Source: Hungatella sp. UBA7603 (GTDB lineage: Bacteria; Bacillota; Clostridia; Lachnospirales; Lachnospiraceae). From it: a stretch of 64,000 nt of DNA. Both the position numbers and the translations under genes were made by a program. Where the stretch lies: contig DLJZ01000008.1 of NCBI GenBank assembly GCA_002478865.1, positions 62,001 to 126,000 on the forward strand. The letters are read 5' to 3'. Positions within the stretch are counted from its first letter, which is position 1. The number at the start of each line of letters is the position of its first letter. A model generated the notes under the pieces. That model worked only from the letters and a program-made list of their open reading frames with translations. It was not told the DNA's origin and searched no databases. This document shows positions 7,615 through 16,528 of the stretch, piece by piece.

Positions 7615-8481
7615 CTATAGAGAATGATTTTTATAATACATCTTGTGATACTGGTATGGTGTCAATTCTTCTTTTTCTTTAAATAAACGGATAAAATAAT
7701 TGATATTATCATATCCGATTTTAGTACAGATCTCATTCACTGTAAGATTAGTATTCTGTAAAAGTATTTTCGCTTTATTAATCCGAATAAGCTGAATATA
7801 TTTCTTAAATCCATATCCAACAATCTCCTTAAACTGATGAGAAAGGTAATATTTATTGATATAAAAATGCTGTGCAACTGATTCCAGGCTTAATGGCAGA
7901 CTGTAGTTATGGTCAATGTAATCCTTGATGGAAAATATAACATTTAGATCTTCCGGATTCTTTTCGATTATAAACAATTCAGGATTGTCGCGGTATAGTA
8001 AAATTAATATATTAAAAAGAGTGGTAGCGCATCGTTCTTTCCACTTTATCTTATGATTGGCTGTTTCCGATACCAGGATTTTAAAATAACCTTCAATTTC
8101 ATCGGCGGTTTCTGGGGTAAGATTAATTACACCGCGATGATGATTGCTGCGAATAAAGGCAGAAGCCATTACTGGATCATGAATATAGTCAGAACATAAG
8201 TCCATAGATGATACAAATATATATCGATGGTAAGGTTTGCACATGGAATGGGTAGAGTGGTTTTCCAGTGCGCTGATTAGTAAAATTTGATTTTTTCTAA
8301 TGGTGTATGATTCACCTGCTATGTCAAACGTACATTGACCTTCTTTTACAAATATGACTTCATTTTGGGTGTGGTGGTGTCTTGTAAGTGCTGCATTACG
8401 ATGGCTTTCATCATAATAAGCATGAGCGAAATCCTTAGAATGAATGGTTCCGATTTGTGTTGTGAAAGTATTCTCTCCCAT
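7615..8481 (-). CDS. AraC-family transcriptional regulator with N-terminal cupin domain
   Basis: A 288-residue AraC/XylS-type regulator. The N-terminal part (about residues 20-100) reads as a cupin sensor (HHHTQNEVIFVKEGQCTFDI, then ISALENHSTH). The C-terminal 100 residues hold the double helix-turn-helix: YSLPLSLESVAQHFYINKYY with LSHQFKEIVG, then LTVNEICTKIGYDNINYFIR and LFKEKEELTPYQY. The start is ATG 8481, with AGGAGG upstream on the minus strand. It diverges from the flavoenzyme operon beginning at 8739 and most likely activates it in response to a small ligand. The 257-bp region between them has marked repeats. Confidence 0.9.
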   Translation of the reverse strand: MGENTFTTQIGTIHSKDFAHAYYDESHRNAALTRHHHTQNEVIFVKEGQCTFDIAGESYTIRKNQILLISALENHSTHSMCKPYHRYIFVSSMDLCSDYIHDPVMASAFIRSNHHRGVINLTPETADEIEGYFKILVSETANHKIKWKERCATTLFNILILLYRDNPELFIIEKNPEDLNVIFSIKDYIDHNYSLPLSLESVAQHFYINKYYLSHQFKEIVGYGFKKYIQLIRINKAKILLQNTNLTVNEICTKIGYDNINYFIRLFKEKEELTPYQYHKMYYKNHSL

Positions 8482-8547
8482 ACCGACATCCTCCTTTTAT
8501 ACAATGGTTGCTACAAATAATATTAGTAGACAATACCCGCAGCAAAA

Positions 8548-8568
8548 TATATCGTCAAATACGATATA
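8548..8568. promoter_or_regulatory. Perfect 21-bp inverted repeat in the AraC/flavoenzyme divergent region
   Basis: TATATCGT-CAAAT-ACGATATA has 8-bp arms and a 5-nt spacer. It lies 67 nt from the AraC start and 170 nt from the flavoenzyme start. The lack of a T-run and the position upstream of both genes suggest a protein-binding site rather than a terminator. It may serve the AraC protein or a global regulator. Confidence 0.55.
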
Positions 8569-8617
8569 GGCTGTTTGTAAATTATAACCATTTTTTGGCG
8601 GAAGTCAACCTGGAAAA

Positions 8618-8662
8618 TGTAATAATGCAACAAGTAAACAAGAAAAGTGTATTATGGAACAA
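8618..8662 (+). promoter_or_regulatory. Direct repeats, candidate AraC activator half-sites
   Basis: TGTAATAATGCAACAA (8618-8633) and TGTATTATGGAACAA (8648-8662) repeat in the same orientation with starts 30 bp apart. The downstream copy lies just upstream of where the -35 would be for TATAAT at 8695-8700, and no good -35 is present. That layout matches activation by a dimeric AraC protein. Confidence 0.5.
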
Positions 8663-8738
8663 TTTATTGTCTAGCTAATGTGAATGAAATTTTTTATAAT
8701 TAAGCCACATAAATAGTTAAACTTTGGAGGTTACAAGC

Positions 8739-10109
8739 ATGGCAAAGCACAAAATGTTTAGGTATATGTCATTGGAAGAATTAAAACAGGATATTGAAAG
8801 TCAAAATGTAAACATCGAATTAACGGAGGATCTATCTCCCCTTAAGAACTGCGTTACAGTAGGTCATCTAAAAACAGCAAATGCAATGGCAATCTTGCCA
8901 ATGGAAGGCTGTGACAGCAATCCAGATGGTTCCATGTCTGAGCTTACCAAACGCCGTTATATGAGATTTTCAACAGGAGGATCCAGTTTAATCTGGTGGG
9001 AAGCCAATGCAGTCGTAGAAGAAGGAAAAGCAAACCCGCAATCTTTAATGCTTACAAATGAAAATTTGGCCTCTTTTCAGGAATTTTTAAAAGAAAGCAG
9101 AGAAGCTGCAAAAGAAGCGAATGATATATCCCTGATTCATATTCTTCAGTTAACACATTCCGGTCGTTATAGTCGTCCAGGTGAAGAAAGAGCCCCAATG
9201 GTAGCGTTCCGTGATCCTCTCTTAGATGAGCGAAGCGGGGTATACAGTGATGATCAGGTTGTTACAGATGAGTATTTGGATTCCTTGACTGAGAAATACG
9301 TTACATCTGCCTTGCTTGCAAAAGAAGCGGGATATGATGGTATTGATATTAAGGCATGTCATAAATACCTGTTAAGTGAGTTACTTGGAGGATTTACCCG
9401 AGAAGGAAAATACGGCGGTGAAAGTCTGGAGAACCGCAGCCGTTTTCTAGTTCAGACGGTGGAAGCAGTACGCAAAGCGGTTGGCAGTGACTTTATCATT
9501 GGATGTCGACTCAATGTATTTGATGTTCATCCATACCCATACGGATTTGGCTGTGACAAAGAAGATATCTATAAGTTTGATAGCACAGAGCCAGTGGCAC
9601 TAATTAAGATGCTGGTAAAAGCCGGAGTCAATGTGTTTGCACTTTCCTCCAGCAATCCTTACTTCGTTTATCCTCAGTTTGGACGACCATTTGATATCCC
9701 AAGTCTAGGTATACCAGAACCAGAGGAATCACAGCTTTCTATCCTTGAAAAGATATTTGAATACACCAGGATTGCCCAAGAGGCAGCATGTGATGTACCA
9801 ATTATCGGAAATGGCTATAGCTGGCTTCGTAAGTTTATCCCAAATGTAGCCGCAGCCAATATTAAGTCCCATTCCTGTAGTATGGTTGGTCTTGGCCGTT
9901 CTAGTTTTGCATATCCAGATGCAGCTCATGACATTTTAACAACAGGTGAAATGGATACTAAAAAAGTTTGCGTAAGCTGCAGCAAATGTACTCAGATCAT
10001 GAGAGATCATGGAAGTACAGGCTGTGTTGTTCGAGATTCAAAAGTTTACGTTCCTAAGTACAGAGAAGCTAGAGAAGCGGCAGAAGCTTTGGCAGCAGCA
10101 AAAAAGTAA
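8739..10109 (+). CDS. Old Yellow Enzyme-family NADH:flavin oxidoreductase with C-terminal Cys cluster
   Basis: A 456-residue FMN-dependent TIM-barrel oxidoreductase of the OYE / 2,4-dienoyl-CoA-reductase class, which reduces activated C=C bonds. Visible signs are LTHSGRYSRP, the helix CHKYLLSELLGGF with KYGGESLENRSRF (a variant of the usual HGYLL...YGGSxENR motif), IIGNGYS and GLGRSSFAYPD. After the barrel lies CVSCSKC...GC, a C-x2-C-x2-C-x11-C set like the 4Fe-4S site of the large dienoyl-CoA reductases, but the C-terminal FAD/NADPH half is absent. ATG 8739 follows GGAGG by 8 nt. First gene of a four-gene operon of unknown substrate, divergent from an AraC regulator. Confidence 0.88.
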   Translation: MAKHKMFRYMSLEELKQDIESQNVNIELTEDLSPLKNCVTVGHLKTANAMAILPMEGCDSNPDGSMSELTKRRYMRFSTGGSSLIWWEANAVVEEGKANPQSLMLTNENLASFQEFLKESREAAKEANDISLIHILQLTHSGRYSRPGEERAPMVAFRDPLLDERSGVYSDDQVVTDEYLDSLTEKYVTSALLAKEAGYDGIDIKACHKYLLSELLGGFTREGKYGGESLENRSRFLVQTVEAVRKAVGSDFIIGCRLNVFDVHPYPYGFGCDKEDIYKFDSTEPVALIKMLVKAGVNVFALSSSNPYFVYPQFGRPFDIPSLGIPEPEESQLSILEKIFEYTRIAQEAACDVPIIGNGYSWLRKFIPNVAAANIKSHSCSMVGLGRSSFAYPDAAHDILTTGEMDTKKVCVSCSKCTQIMRDHGSTGCVVRDSKVYVPKYREAREAAEALAAAKK

Positions 10110-10122
10110 CAGGAGGAATCAG

Positions 10123-10878
10123 ATGACAAGGACAGCAATCGTAACAGGAGGAACCCGTGGAATTGGTCTAGCCATTGCGAAGCAGCTTTCAGAGGATGGC
10201 TTTTCCGTAGTAATTGTTGGAACACGTGAAAAAGAAGCGTATACAGAACAATTAAAATGGTTTGATGAAAATGAAAAAGATTATCTTTATGTGACCGGAG
10301 ATATATCCAGCAAGGAAGACAGAATTCATATTGTAGAGATGAGTGTCTCCCATTATGGAAAAATCAATGTATTGGTCAACAATGCAGGAGTTGCACCTAA
10401 AGTAAGAGCGGATTTACTGACGATGAGCGAGGAAAGCTTTGATTATGTGATGGATATCAATCTTCGGGGTAATATGTTTTTGACTCAGCTTGTGGCAAAT
10501 CAGATGATCCAGCAGGAAGAAAAAGGAATCATAATTAATGTTTCCTCTTGTTCCGCAGAAGTAAGCTCTGTTAACCGTGGAGAATACTGTGTTTCCAAAG
10601 CAGGTGTCAGCATGTTGACTAAGCTGTATGCAGACCGTCTCTCCAGTGAAGGAATCCTTGTCTATGAAGTGAGACCAGGTGTCATTTTAACCGATATGAC
10701 AAATACGGTACAATCAAAATACGAGAAGATGATTGAGGATGGCGTATTTCCAATCCGCCGCTGGGGAGTGCCAGAGGATGTTGCACTGGCAGTAAGCGCG
10801 TTTGCAGGAGGGAAATTCCCATACACCACAGGAAACTATATTGATGTGGATGGAGGCTTTCACATCAAACGACTTTAA
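10123..10878 (+). CDS. Short-chain dehydrogenase/reductase (SDR, 3-ketoacyl-ACP-reductase-like)
   Basis: A 251-residue classical SDR using NAD(P). The Rossmann motif TGGTRGIG lies at residues 8-15 and NNAG near 87-90. The catalytic Ser (NVSSCSAE), Tyr and Lys (YCVSK) and the tail YTTGNYIDVDGG are all present. It oxidises or reduces a secondary alcohol/ketone. Its place between two flavoproteins suggests sequential redox steps on one substrate. The open frame extends upstream into the previous gene, but ATG 10123 is chosen because AGGAGG lies 6-7 nt before it. It is 13 nt after the OYE stop and 13 nt before the next ATG, so it is co-transcribed. Confidence 0.88.
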   Translation: MTRTAIVTGGTRGIGLAIAKQLSEDGFSVVIVGTREKEAYTEQLKWFDENEKDYLYVTGDISSKEDRIHIVEMSVSHYGKINVLVNNAGVAPKVRADLLTMSEESFDYVMDINLRGNMFLTQLVANQMIQQEEKGIIINVSSCSAEVSSVNRGEYCVSKAGVSMLTKLYADRLSSEGILVYEVRPGVILTDMTNTVQSKYEKMIEDGVFPIRRWGVPEDVALAVSAFAGGKFPYTTGNYIDVDGGFHIKRL

Positions 10879-10891
10879 GCAGAGGTGCACA

Positions 10892-12799
10892 ATGGAGAAA
10901 GTAAGTTATAAATTCTTACAATACGATACGGTCGTAGTGGGAAGCGGTGCAGCAGCTTACAATGCAGTTGACTGGTTATATGATTTGGGACGGGGGAGTA
11001 TTGCCCTGTTAACAGAAGGAATCCGCATGGGGACCTCCCGGAATACAGGAAGTGATAAGCAGACCTATTATAAGCTTTTGGTCGGCTTTCATGAAAACGA
11101 CTCTGTGCATGAGATGGCACAAACCTTATATGATGGCGAAGGGGTAGATGGAGAGATTGCGTTAGCGGAAGCGGCCAATTCCTTACGCTGTTTCTATAAG
11201 CTGGCTAACTTAGGAGTAGATTTCCCCACAGATGAATATGGGGTATTTACTGGCTACAAGACGGATCATGATCCAAGGCAGCGTGCGACCTCCGCAGGTC
11301 CCCTTACCTCTCGCTATATGACAGAGGCACTGGAGAAATCGGTAAATAGAAAGAAAATCCCTATTTTAAATGAATTGTTGGCATTTCAGATTTATGAAGA
11401 AGACAATAAGATACGCGGAATTGTCTGCTTAAATAAAGAAAAGCTCTCGGATAACCAACTGGAACTGGTGGTCGTTGCCGCCAATCATGTGATCTGGTGT
11501 ACGGGAGGACCAAGTGCTTGTTATAAAAACGTGGTGTATCCGGCAGGTCATACCGGTATGTCAGGAGCACTCCTTGATGCAGGAGCCTGGGGCGCAAATC
11601 TTCAGGAATGGCAGTATGGACTTGCCTCCATTAAGTTTCGCTGGAATGTATCAGGAACGTATCAGCAGGTGTTACCACGTTATGTATCTATAGATAAGGA
11701 TGGCGTGGAACGAGAGTTTTTGACCGATTATATGAGTGGTGAAGAGGCATTAAATCTGGTGTTTTTAAAAGGATACCAATGGCCATTTGATGCCAGTAAA
11801 AAGGATGCATCGTCACGGATTGATTTATGTGTCTATGAAGAGACTGCAATCAAGGGTCGCAAAGTGTATCTGGATTTTATGCATAATCCTTCTGGGTTAG
11901 AAGACGGCTTTGGTATTCTATCAGAGGAGGCGCATAACTACCTGGAAAAATCAAATGCGCTCTTTGGTACCCCAATTGAGAGGTTAAATCATATGAATCC
12001 TCTTGCCATTGAACTTTATAAAAACCATCATATTGATTTAGAAAAAGAAATGCTGGAGATCAGTGTTTGTGCCCAGCATCATAATGGTGGCATACAGGTA
12101 GATGCCAATTGGGAGACCTCTATTGAAGGGTTGTTTGCAGCAGGTGAGGCAGCAGGAACGTTTGGGGTACACAGACCAGGTGGCTCTGCGCTAAATTCCA
12201 CTCAGGTAGGGTCTATGAGGGCAGCACAGCACATTTCCTTCACCAGTGAGGAAAGTATTCCTGATCCATCGTTATGGAAGGTATCACCGGATAAGCTGGT
12301 AGAAGAGATTGGCAGCAATCTCTTAAGTATGATAGGAGAGGAAAACAACGCCCTGGAAGTGAGAGAAGATCTCCAAAATACCATGTCTCGGGTTGCGGCC
12401 CAGGTTCGTGATGTAAGAGATTTGATTGAACTTCGCGAAAAGGTGGAAACTTACCGGATTCGTTTTAAAGAAATGGTTAAGGTTCCTAATGTCCGAACCC
12501 TTCCTATCTTATTAAAGACATATGATATGATTGTGACCCAGTGCGCAGTGTTAGAGGCAATGGAACGGTCGGCAACGATTTTTGGCAGCAGGGGGAGCTG
12601 TCTGGTAAAAGGTAATGAGGGTGGATATCTGCCGACTAAGTCCTTAGACCAAAATTATCGCCTCATTACAAAGAAGCAAGAAAATCGCTTCGTCAGCTTT
12701 ACGCAAGAAGTTTCTCCTGTTCCACAAAAAAACGACTGGTTTGAAACAATATGGGCAGATCACCGAAAACTGCGCCAGTCTAAGCATAAACAGCCATAA
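10892..12799 (+). CDS. FAD-dependent oxidoreductase, fumarate reductase/succinate dehydrogenase flavoprotein-like
   Basis: A 635-residue flavoprotein of the SdhA/FrdA/aspartate-oxidase superfamily. The N-terminal dinucleotide fold reads VVVGSGAAAYNAVDWL (about residues 11-26). A second FAD contact, ASGP-like SAGPLTSRYM, is followed by the WCTGGPSACYKN sheet. The C-terminal flavin motif is LFAAGEAAGTFGVHRPGGSALNS, here noted as GEAAG and GGSALNS, preceded by the family's H-x-x-GG (QHHNGGIQVD). It probably catalyses a C-C desaturation or reduction. There is no signal peptide and no heme or FMN domain, unlike respiratory methylacrylate/urocanate reductases. ATG 10892 follows AGAGGTG. Third gene of the AraC-linked operon; substrate unknown. 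Confidence 0.85.
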   Translation: MEKVSYKFLQYDTVVVGSGAAAYNAVDWLYDLGRGSIALLTEGIRMGTSRNTGSDKQTYYKLLVGFHENDSVHEMAQTLYDGEGVDGEIALAEAANSLRCFYKLANLGVDFPTDEYGVFTGYKTDHDPRQRATSAGPLTSRYMTEALEKSVNRKKIPILNELLAFQIYEEDNKIRGIVCLNKEKLSDNQLELVVVAANHVIWCTGGPSACYKNVVYPAGHTGMSGALLDAGAWGANLQEWQYGLASIKFRWNVSGTYQQVLPRYVSIDKDGVEREFLTDYMSGEEALNLVFLKGYQWPFDASKKDASSRIDLCVYEETAIKGRKVYLDFMHNPSGLEDGFGILSEEAHNYLEKSNALFGTPIERLNHMNPLAIELYKNHHIDLEKEMLEISVCAQHHNGGIQVDANWETSIEGLFAAGEAAGTFGVHRPGGSALNSTQVGSMRAAQHISFTSEESIPDPSLWKVSPDKLVEEIGSNLLSMIGEENNALEVREDLQNTMSRVAAQVRDVRDLIELREKVETYRIRFKEMVKVPNVRTLPILLKTYDMIVTQCAVLEAMERSATIFGSRGSCLVKGNEGGYLPTKSLDQNYRLITKKQENRFVSFTQEVSPVPQKNDWFETIWADHRKLRQSKHKQP

Positions 12800-12852
12800 A
12801 TCTGTCACATATTAAATGAGTTTCATACCATTAAAATTGAAGGGGTATTCCT

Positions 12853-13515
12853 ATGAATTATAATAAGTTGGCGCAGCGTATAGCGATCTATGTAATTGGA
12901 GTTCTTTTACTGGCACTGGGAGTTGTATTAAATACAAAATGCTTTTTGGGAGTTTCTACAACCAATTCAGTTCCATTTGTTATCAGTAAGATCAGTACCA
13001 TGTCACTTGGAACGGCTTGTACCGTAGTTTATCTTGCAGATGTACTATTTCAATGTATTATTTATCGTAAAATAAAAATTAAAGTAATTCTTCAATTTCC
13101 ATTTTCTTTCGTGTTTGGTTGGATCGTAGATTTTTATAATAAATTTATCATTATTACAAATCCTAATATAACCATGAAAATTACTCTTTTGGTATTGGCT
13201 ATTCTCTGTATCGCAGTTGGAATCAGCATGGTAGTTAATATGGACTTCGTACCAAATCCTCCAGATGGTGGAGTACAAGCTTTGTCCTCAATTACAAATC
13301 TTCCCTTTGGCCGGGCAAAATGGCTTTATGATGGCATTATGTTAGCGATTACTGTTGTGATCAGTATGATGACCACAGGTAAGATTATCGGTATTGGTAT
13401 TGGAACTGTAGTAGCCTTCTTTACCATTGGAAATATCATTCATTTTATAAACAAACGCTTTGGAGCATGGTTTCGCTCTGTATATGACAAAGAGTCACAG
13501 GCAATAAAGAGTTAA
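12853..13515 (+). CDS. DUF6198 / YczE-family integral membrane protein
   Basis: A 220-residue protein with about five hydrophobic segments. The N-terminus (AQRIAIYVIGVLLLALGVVL) and the loop MDFVPNPPDGGVQALS match the YczE/YyaS-like membrane proteins grouped as DUF6198. The family has no established function; proposals as transporters rest on context. ATG 12853 follows AAGGGG. It is 53 nt after the flavoprotein stop, with a terminator at 13533, so it closes the operon. Substrate uptake or product export for the redox enzymes is a reasonable inference. Confidence 0.7.
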   Translation: MNYNKLAQRIAIYVIGVLLLALGVVLNTKCFLGVSTTNSVPFVISKISTMSLGTACTVVYLADVLFQCIIYRKIKIKVILQFPFSFVFGWIVDFYNKFIIITNPNITMKITLLVLAILCIAVGISMVVNMDFVPNPPDGGVQALSSITNLPFGRAKWLYDGIMLAITVVISMMTTGKIIGIGIGTVVAFFTIGNIIHFINKRFGAWFRSVYDKESQAIKS

Positions 13516-13532
13516 AACAGAAGCACAAAAAG

Positions 13533-13575
13533 ACAGTTACATGGCTTAATCAATAAGCAATGTGACTGTTTTTTC
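13533..13575 (+). terminator. Terminator of the AraC-linked redox operon
   Basis: ACAGTTACAT-G-GCTTA pairs with TAAGC-A-ATGTGACTGT (one internal mismatch, one G-U) and is followed directly by a T6 run. A classic intrinsic terminator, 18 nt after the DUF6198 stop. Confidence 0.85.
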
Positions 13576-13593
13576 GCTATTTCTAAAATAACG

Positions 13594-13622
13594 GTGACAA
13601 GCAGATTGGAACGTGGTAAAAT
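13594..13622 (+). promoter_or_regulatory. Promoter of the second MATE gene
   Basis: GTGACA (13594-13599), a 17-bp spacer and TAAAAT (13617-13622), about 50 nt before the ATG at 13675. As a terminator precedes it, the gene is probably monocistronic. Confidence 0.5.
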
Positions 13623-13674
13623 ACGTTAGCACTGCTAAAAATAGAGTACTTTTTATTAAAGAGGATGAAAAACA

Positions 13675-15021
13675 ATGGAAACAGATATGACAAAAGGCAG
13701 CCCGCTCCCAATTATTCTAAAATTCACGCTGCCACTTTTTTTAGGCAACATCTTTCAACAGCTTTATAACATGGTGGATACCATTATTGTTGGTCGTTTT
13801 GTAGGACCAGGAGCACTTGCAGCGGTTGGATCAACAGGAACCATTATGTTTTTAGTGATTGGTTTTTCACAGGGAATGAGTACTGGATTTACGGTTCTAA
13901 CCAGCCAACGTTTTGGAGCAGGTGATGGAGAAGGAACCAAACATTCTGTGGCGAATGGAACTATTTTGTCCTTGTTTGTAGTTGTATTTATGACATGTAT
14001 CAGTCTGCTCTTTATGAAGCCTCTTTTAAGGCTTATGAACACTCCAGATGATATTTTTTCAGATGCGCTGACATATATATCAATCATCTGCATAGGTATT
14101 GTTGCAAACGTATTTTATAATCTGTTCTCATCCTTTCTACGGGCAGTGGGAAACAGCAGAGTTCCCCTTTATTTCCTTGCATTTTCTTCCGCACTGAATC
14201 TTTTGCTTAATTTGCTCTTTGTAATTACCTTTCAATGGGGGGTAGCAGGGTCAGCCTGGGCTACGAATATATCACAGGCCATATCTGCGATTCTATGCTT
14301 GTTTTACATCTTTAAGAAAGCCCCAGGGCTAGAGCCTTTAAAGCATCACTGGAGACTTAATTGGACAGATACAAGGCATCAGCTATCTGTGGGTATCCCA
14401 ATGGCATTACAGTTTGGAATTACAGCTTCCGGTACCATGATTATGCAGTCTGCCATCAATTTGTTTGGTTCTACGGCAGTTGCTTCATTTACGGCTGCAA
14501 GCAAGTTCCAAAATATTGCCATGCAGGGAATGATGGCAATGGGTCAGACGATGGCAACCTATACCGGCCAGAATTATGGGAAAGGAGATATCAAAAGAAT
14601 CAAGAAGGGGGTACGCCTGGCTCTGGGTACAGAATTTATTTATGCGATTGTATGTTCAATCGTGGTATGCTTAGCCCTGCCTCATGCTCTTTTGTTGTTC
14701 TTTTCCGGAGATGTTGATATTTCAGCAATGCTTCCATGGGCAAAGACCTATATTTATTTATGCGCGGTGTTTTATATTCCTCTTAGTACCATTTTCATAT
14801 TTAGAAATACCATGCAGGGCTGCGGTTATGGATTCCTTCCTATGATGGGTGGTGTGGTAGAGCTGATTGCACGCCTAATAATGGCAGTATTTGCAATTCG
14901 TCTCGTAAGCTTTCCCTTATCCTGTGCGGGTGATCCGGCAGCCTGGGTCAGTGCGGCTTTATTTACCGGGATTGCATATATAATTGTAATGAAAAAAGTA
15001 GAAAAAAAGATGTCTTCTTAA
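13675..15021 (+). CDS. MATE family efflux transporter
   Basis: A 448-residue, about 12-helix MATE exporter, distinct from the one at 1605. The start METDMTKGSPLPIILKFTLP with NIFQQLYNMVDTIIVGRFVG is the standard N-terminal helix pair (Q-x-x-Y-N-x-x-D-x-x-I-V-G), and the second repeat has GQTMATYTGQNYG. The length is normal. AGAGG lies upstream of ATG 13675. It stands alone between terminators and promoters and has no regulator of its own. The substrate is unknown; export of a product of the neighbouring redox operon is conceivable but unsupported. Confidence 0.9.
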   Translation: METDMTKGSPLPIILKFTLPLFLGNIFQQLYNMVDTIIVGRFVGPGALAAVGSTGTIMFLVIGFSQGMSTGFTVLTSQRFGAGDGEGTKHSVANGTILSLFVVVFMTCISLLFMKPLLRLMNTPDDIFSDALTYISIICIGIVANVFYNLFSSFLRAVGNSRVPLYFLAFSSALNLLLNLLFVITFQWGVAGSAWATNISQAISAILCLFYIFKKAPGLEPLKHHWRLNWTDTRHQLSVGIPMALQFGITASGTMIMQSAINLFGSTAVASFTAASKFQNIAMQGMMAMGQTMATYTGQNYGKGDIKRIKKGVRLALGTEFIYAIVCSIVVCLALPHALLLFFSGDVDISAMLPWAKTYIYLCAVFYIPLSTIFIFRNTMQGCGYGFLPMMGGVVELIARLIMAVFAIRLVSFPLSCAGDPAAWVSAALFTGIAYIIVMKKVEKKMSS

Positions 15022-15115
15022 AAGTTTAAAACCATTTGTTAAGGCCTGGAAACCTATATTTTAATTATATATTTTCTAAGTTTTAATAACAGCTTTTAAA
15101 TTTCTCAATTTATTA

Positions 15116-15144
15116 TTGATTTATAGAATAATATTTAGTATATT
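15116..15144 (+). promoter_or_regulatory. Probable promoter of the plsX-acpP operon
   Basis: TTGATT (15116-15121), a 17-bp spacer and TATATT (15139-15144) in a very AT-rich 160-bp intergenic region. No clear FapR-type operator was found here. Confidence 0.4.
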
Positions 15145-15183
15145 ATGTAATAGATTATCTTAGGAAGACTTGAAAGGGGAATC

Positions 15184-16203
15184 ATGATGATTAAAGTAGC
15201 AGTAGATGCCATGGGCGGAGATCATGCGCCAGCAGAAATGGTAGCAGGTGCCGTGGCAGCTGTAAATGCGAATAAAGGGATCCAGGTTCTCTTAGTAGGG
15301 ATAGAGCATATTGTATCGGAAGAACTTTCAAAGCATACGTATCAAAAAGATCAGATACAGATCGTTAATGCGACAGAGGTAATCGAGACGGAAGAATCAC
15401 CGGTTAATGCCATACGAAAGAAGAAAGATTCTTCTATAGTTGTGGGAATGAATCTGGTAAAACAAAAGGAAGCGGACGCATTTGTATCGGCAGGCAGCTC
15501 AGGCGCCATACTGGTTGGCGGCCAGGTGATTGTTGGCCGGATTAAAGGTGTGGAAAGACCGCCGTTGGCCCCGCTGATTCCTACAGAAAAAGGTGTTTCC
15601 CTGCTGATTGACTGCGGAGCAAACGTAGATGCTAGGGCCTCCCATTTGGTGCAGTTTGCAAGAATGGGTTCCATTTATATGGAACACGTTATGGGGGTTA
15701 AGAATCCGAGAGTTGCTATCGTTAATATCGGCGCAGAGGAAGATAAGGGAAATGCGCTTGTGAAAGAAACCTTTCCGCTGTTAAAAGAATGTGAAGACAT
15801 CCATTTTACCGGAAGCATCGAAGCCAGAGAAATTCCGCATGGCGGAGCAGATGTCATCGTCTGCGAAGCATTTGTAGGAAATGTAATCCTTAAGCTTTAT
15901 GAAGGAGTGGGCGCAACCTTGATTAATAAGGTAAAGAGCGGTATGATGGGAAGCTTAAGAAGCAAGATTGGAGCTTTGCTTGTAAAGCCAGCTTTAAAAG
16001 AAACATTGAAATCATTTGATGCCTCCCAATACGGCGGAGCACCGCTGCTGGGACTGAATGGTCTGGTTGTAAAGACCCACGGAAATTCTAAAGCGGTAGA
16101 AGTTAAAAACTCCATACTTCAGTGTGTAGCCTTCAAAGAACAGGGAATTAATGATAAGATAAGAGAAAGTCTTAAATCAGTGAATGAAGGAAGTCAAGAA
16201 TAG
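15184..16203 (+). CDS. plsX: Phosphate acyltransferase PlsX
   Basis: Peripheral membrane enzyme that makes acyl-phosphate from acyl-ACP for phosphatidic acid synthesis by PlsY. It begins [16 protein letters not shown], the diagnostic N-terminus. Further marks are [29 protein letters not shown] and [15 protein letters not shown]. 339 residues is normal. ATG 15184 and ATG 15187 are adjacent; AGGGGA at 15175-15180 spaces slightly better to 15187. It heads the conserved plsX-acpP-rnc-smc-ftsY run of Firmicutes. Confidence 0.96.
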   Translation: MMIKVAVDAMGGDHAPAEMVAGAVAAVNANKGIQVLLVGIEHIVSEELSKHTYQKDQIQIVNATEVIETEESPVNAIRKKKDSSIVVGMNLVKQKEADAFVSAGSSGAILVGGQVIVGRIKGVERPPLAPLIPTEKGVSLLIDCGANVDARASHLVQFARMGSIYMEHVMGVKNPRVAIVNIGAEEDKGNALVKETFPLLKECEDIHFTGSIEAREIPHGGADVIVCEAFVGNVILKLYEGVGATLINKVKSGMMGSLRSKIGALLVKPALKETLKSFDASQYGGAPLLGLNGLVVKTHGNSKAVEVKNSILQCVAFKEQGINDKIRESLKSVNEGSQE

Positions 16204-16222
16204 GAGAGAGGAAGGAAAAGAA

Positions 16223-16453
16223 ATGGAATTTGAGAAGTTACAGAAAATTATTGCAGAGGTATTAAATATTGAGCCGGAAGAGGTTTCCATTAACTCCACA
16301 TTCGTGGATGATCTTGGAGCTGATTCCCTTGATGTGTTCCAGATCATTATGGGCATTGAGGAGGAATTTGATATTGAGATTCCAACTGAAGTAGCAGAAA
16401 ACATTGTTAGTGTCAGCGATGCAGTAGATCAGATCAAGAATGCTTTAAATTAA
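16223..16453 (+). CDS. acpP: Acyl carrier protein
   Basis: A 76-residue acidic carrier that holds growing fatty acids on 4'-phosphopantetheine. The attachment serine lies in GADSLDVFQ, near residue 36. ATG 16223 ([10 protein letters not shown]) is chosen over an upstream in-frame ATG within plsX, because the ACP fold starts there and a purine-rich AGGAAGG lies upstream. It is 19 nt after plsX, so both share one transcript. Confidence 0.95.
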   Translation: MEFEKLQKIIAEVLNIEPEEVSINSTFVDDLGADSLDVFQIIMGIEEEFDIEIPTEVAENIVSVSDAVDQIKNALN

Positions 16454-16461
16454 TAGATGTG

Positions 16462-16500
16462 GGTGCTGCTGGGACCGTAGGGTCTGTCCGCAGCACCTTC
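16462..16500 (+). terminator. Hairpin between acpP and rnc
   Basis: GGTGCTGC (16462-16469) and GCAGCACC (16490-16497) form a perfect 8-bp stem, followed by only a short TTCTTTC. It may be a weak terminator or a processing site that sets ACP mRNA above downstream mRNA. Confidence 0.55.
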
Positions 16501-16528
16501 TTTCATAATTTGGGAAAGAGGGATAAAT

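Noticed and set aside
10009..10878. A longer SDR starting within the OYE gene
   Set aside because: The extension is only an open frame inside the upstream gene; AGGAGG and the Rossmann start place translation at 10123.
13675..15021. Second MATE gene as part of the AraC-linked operon
   Set aside because: A strong terminator at 13533-13575 and a separate promoter lie between them.
15022..15183. FapR operator before plsX
   Set aside because: The AT-rich region has no convincing match to the FapR palindrome; only a moderate promoter was seen.
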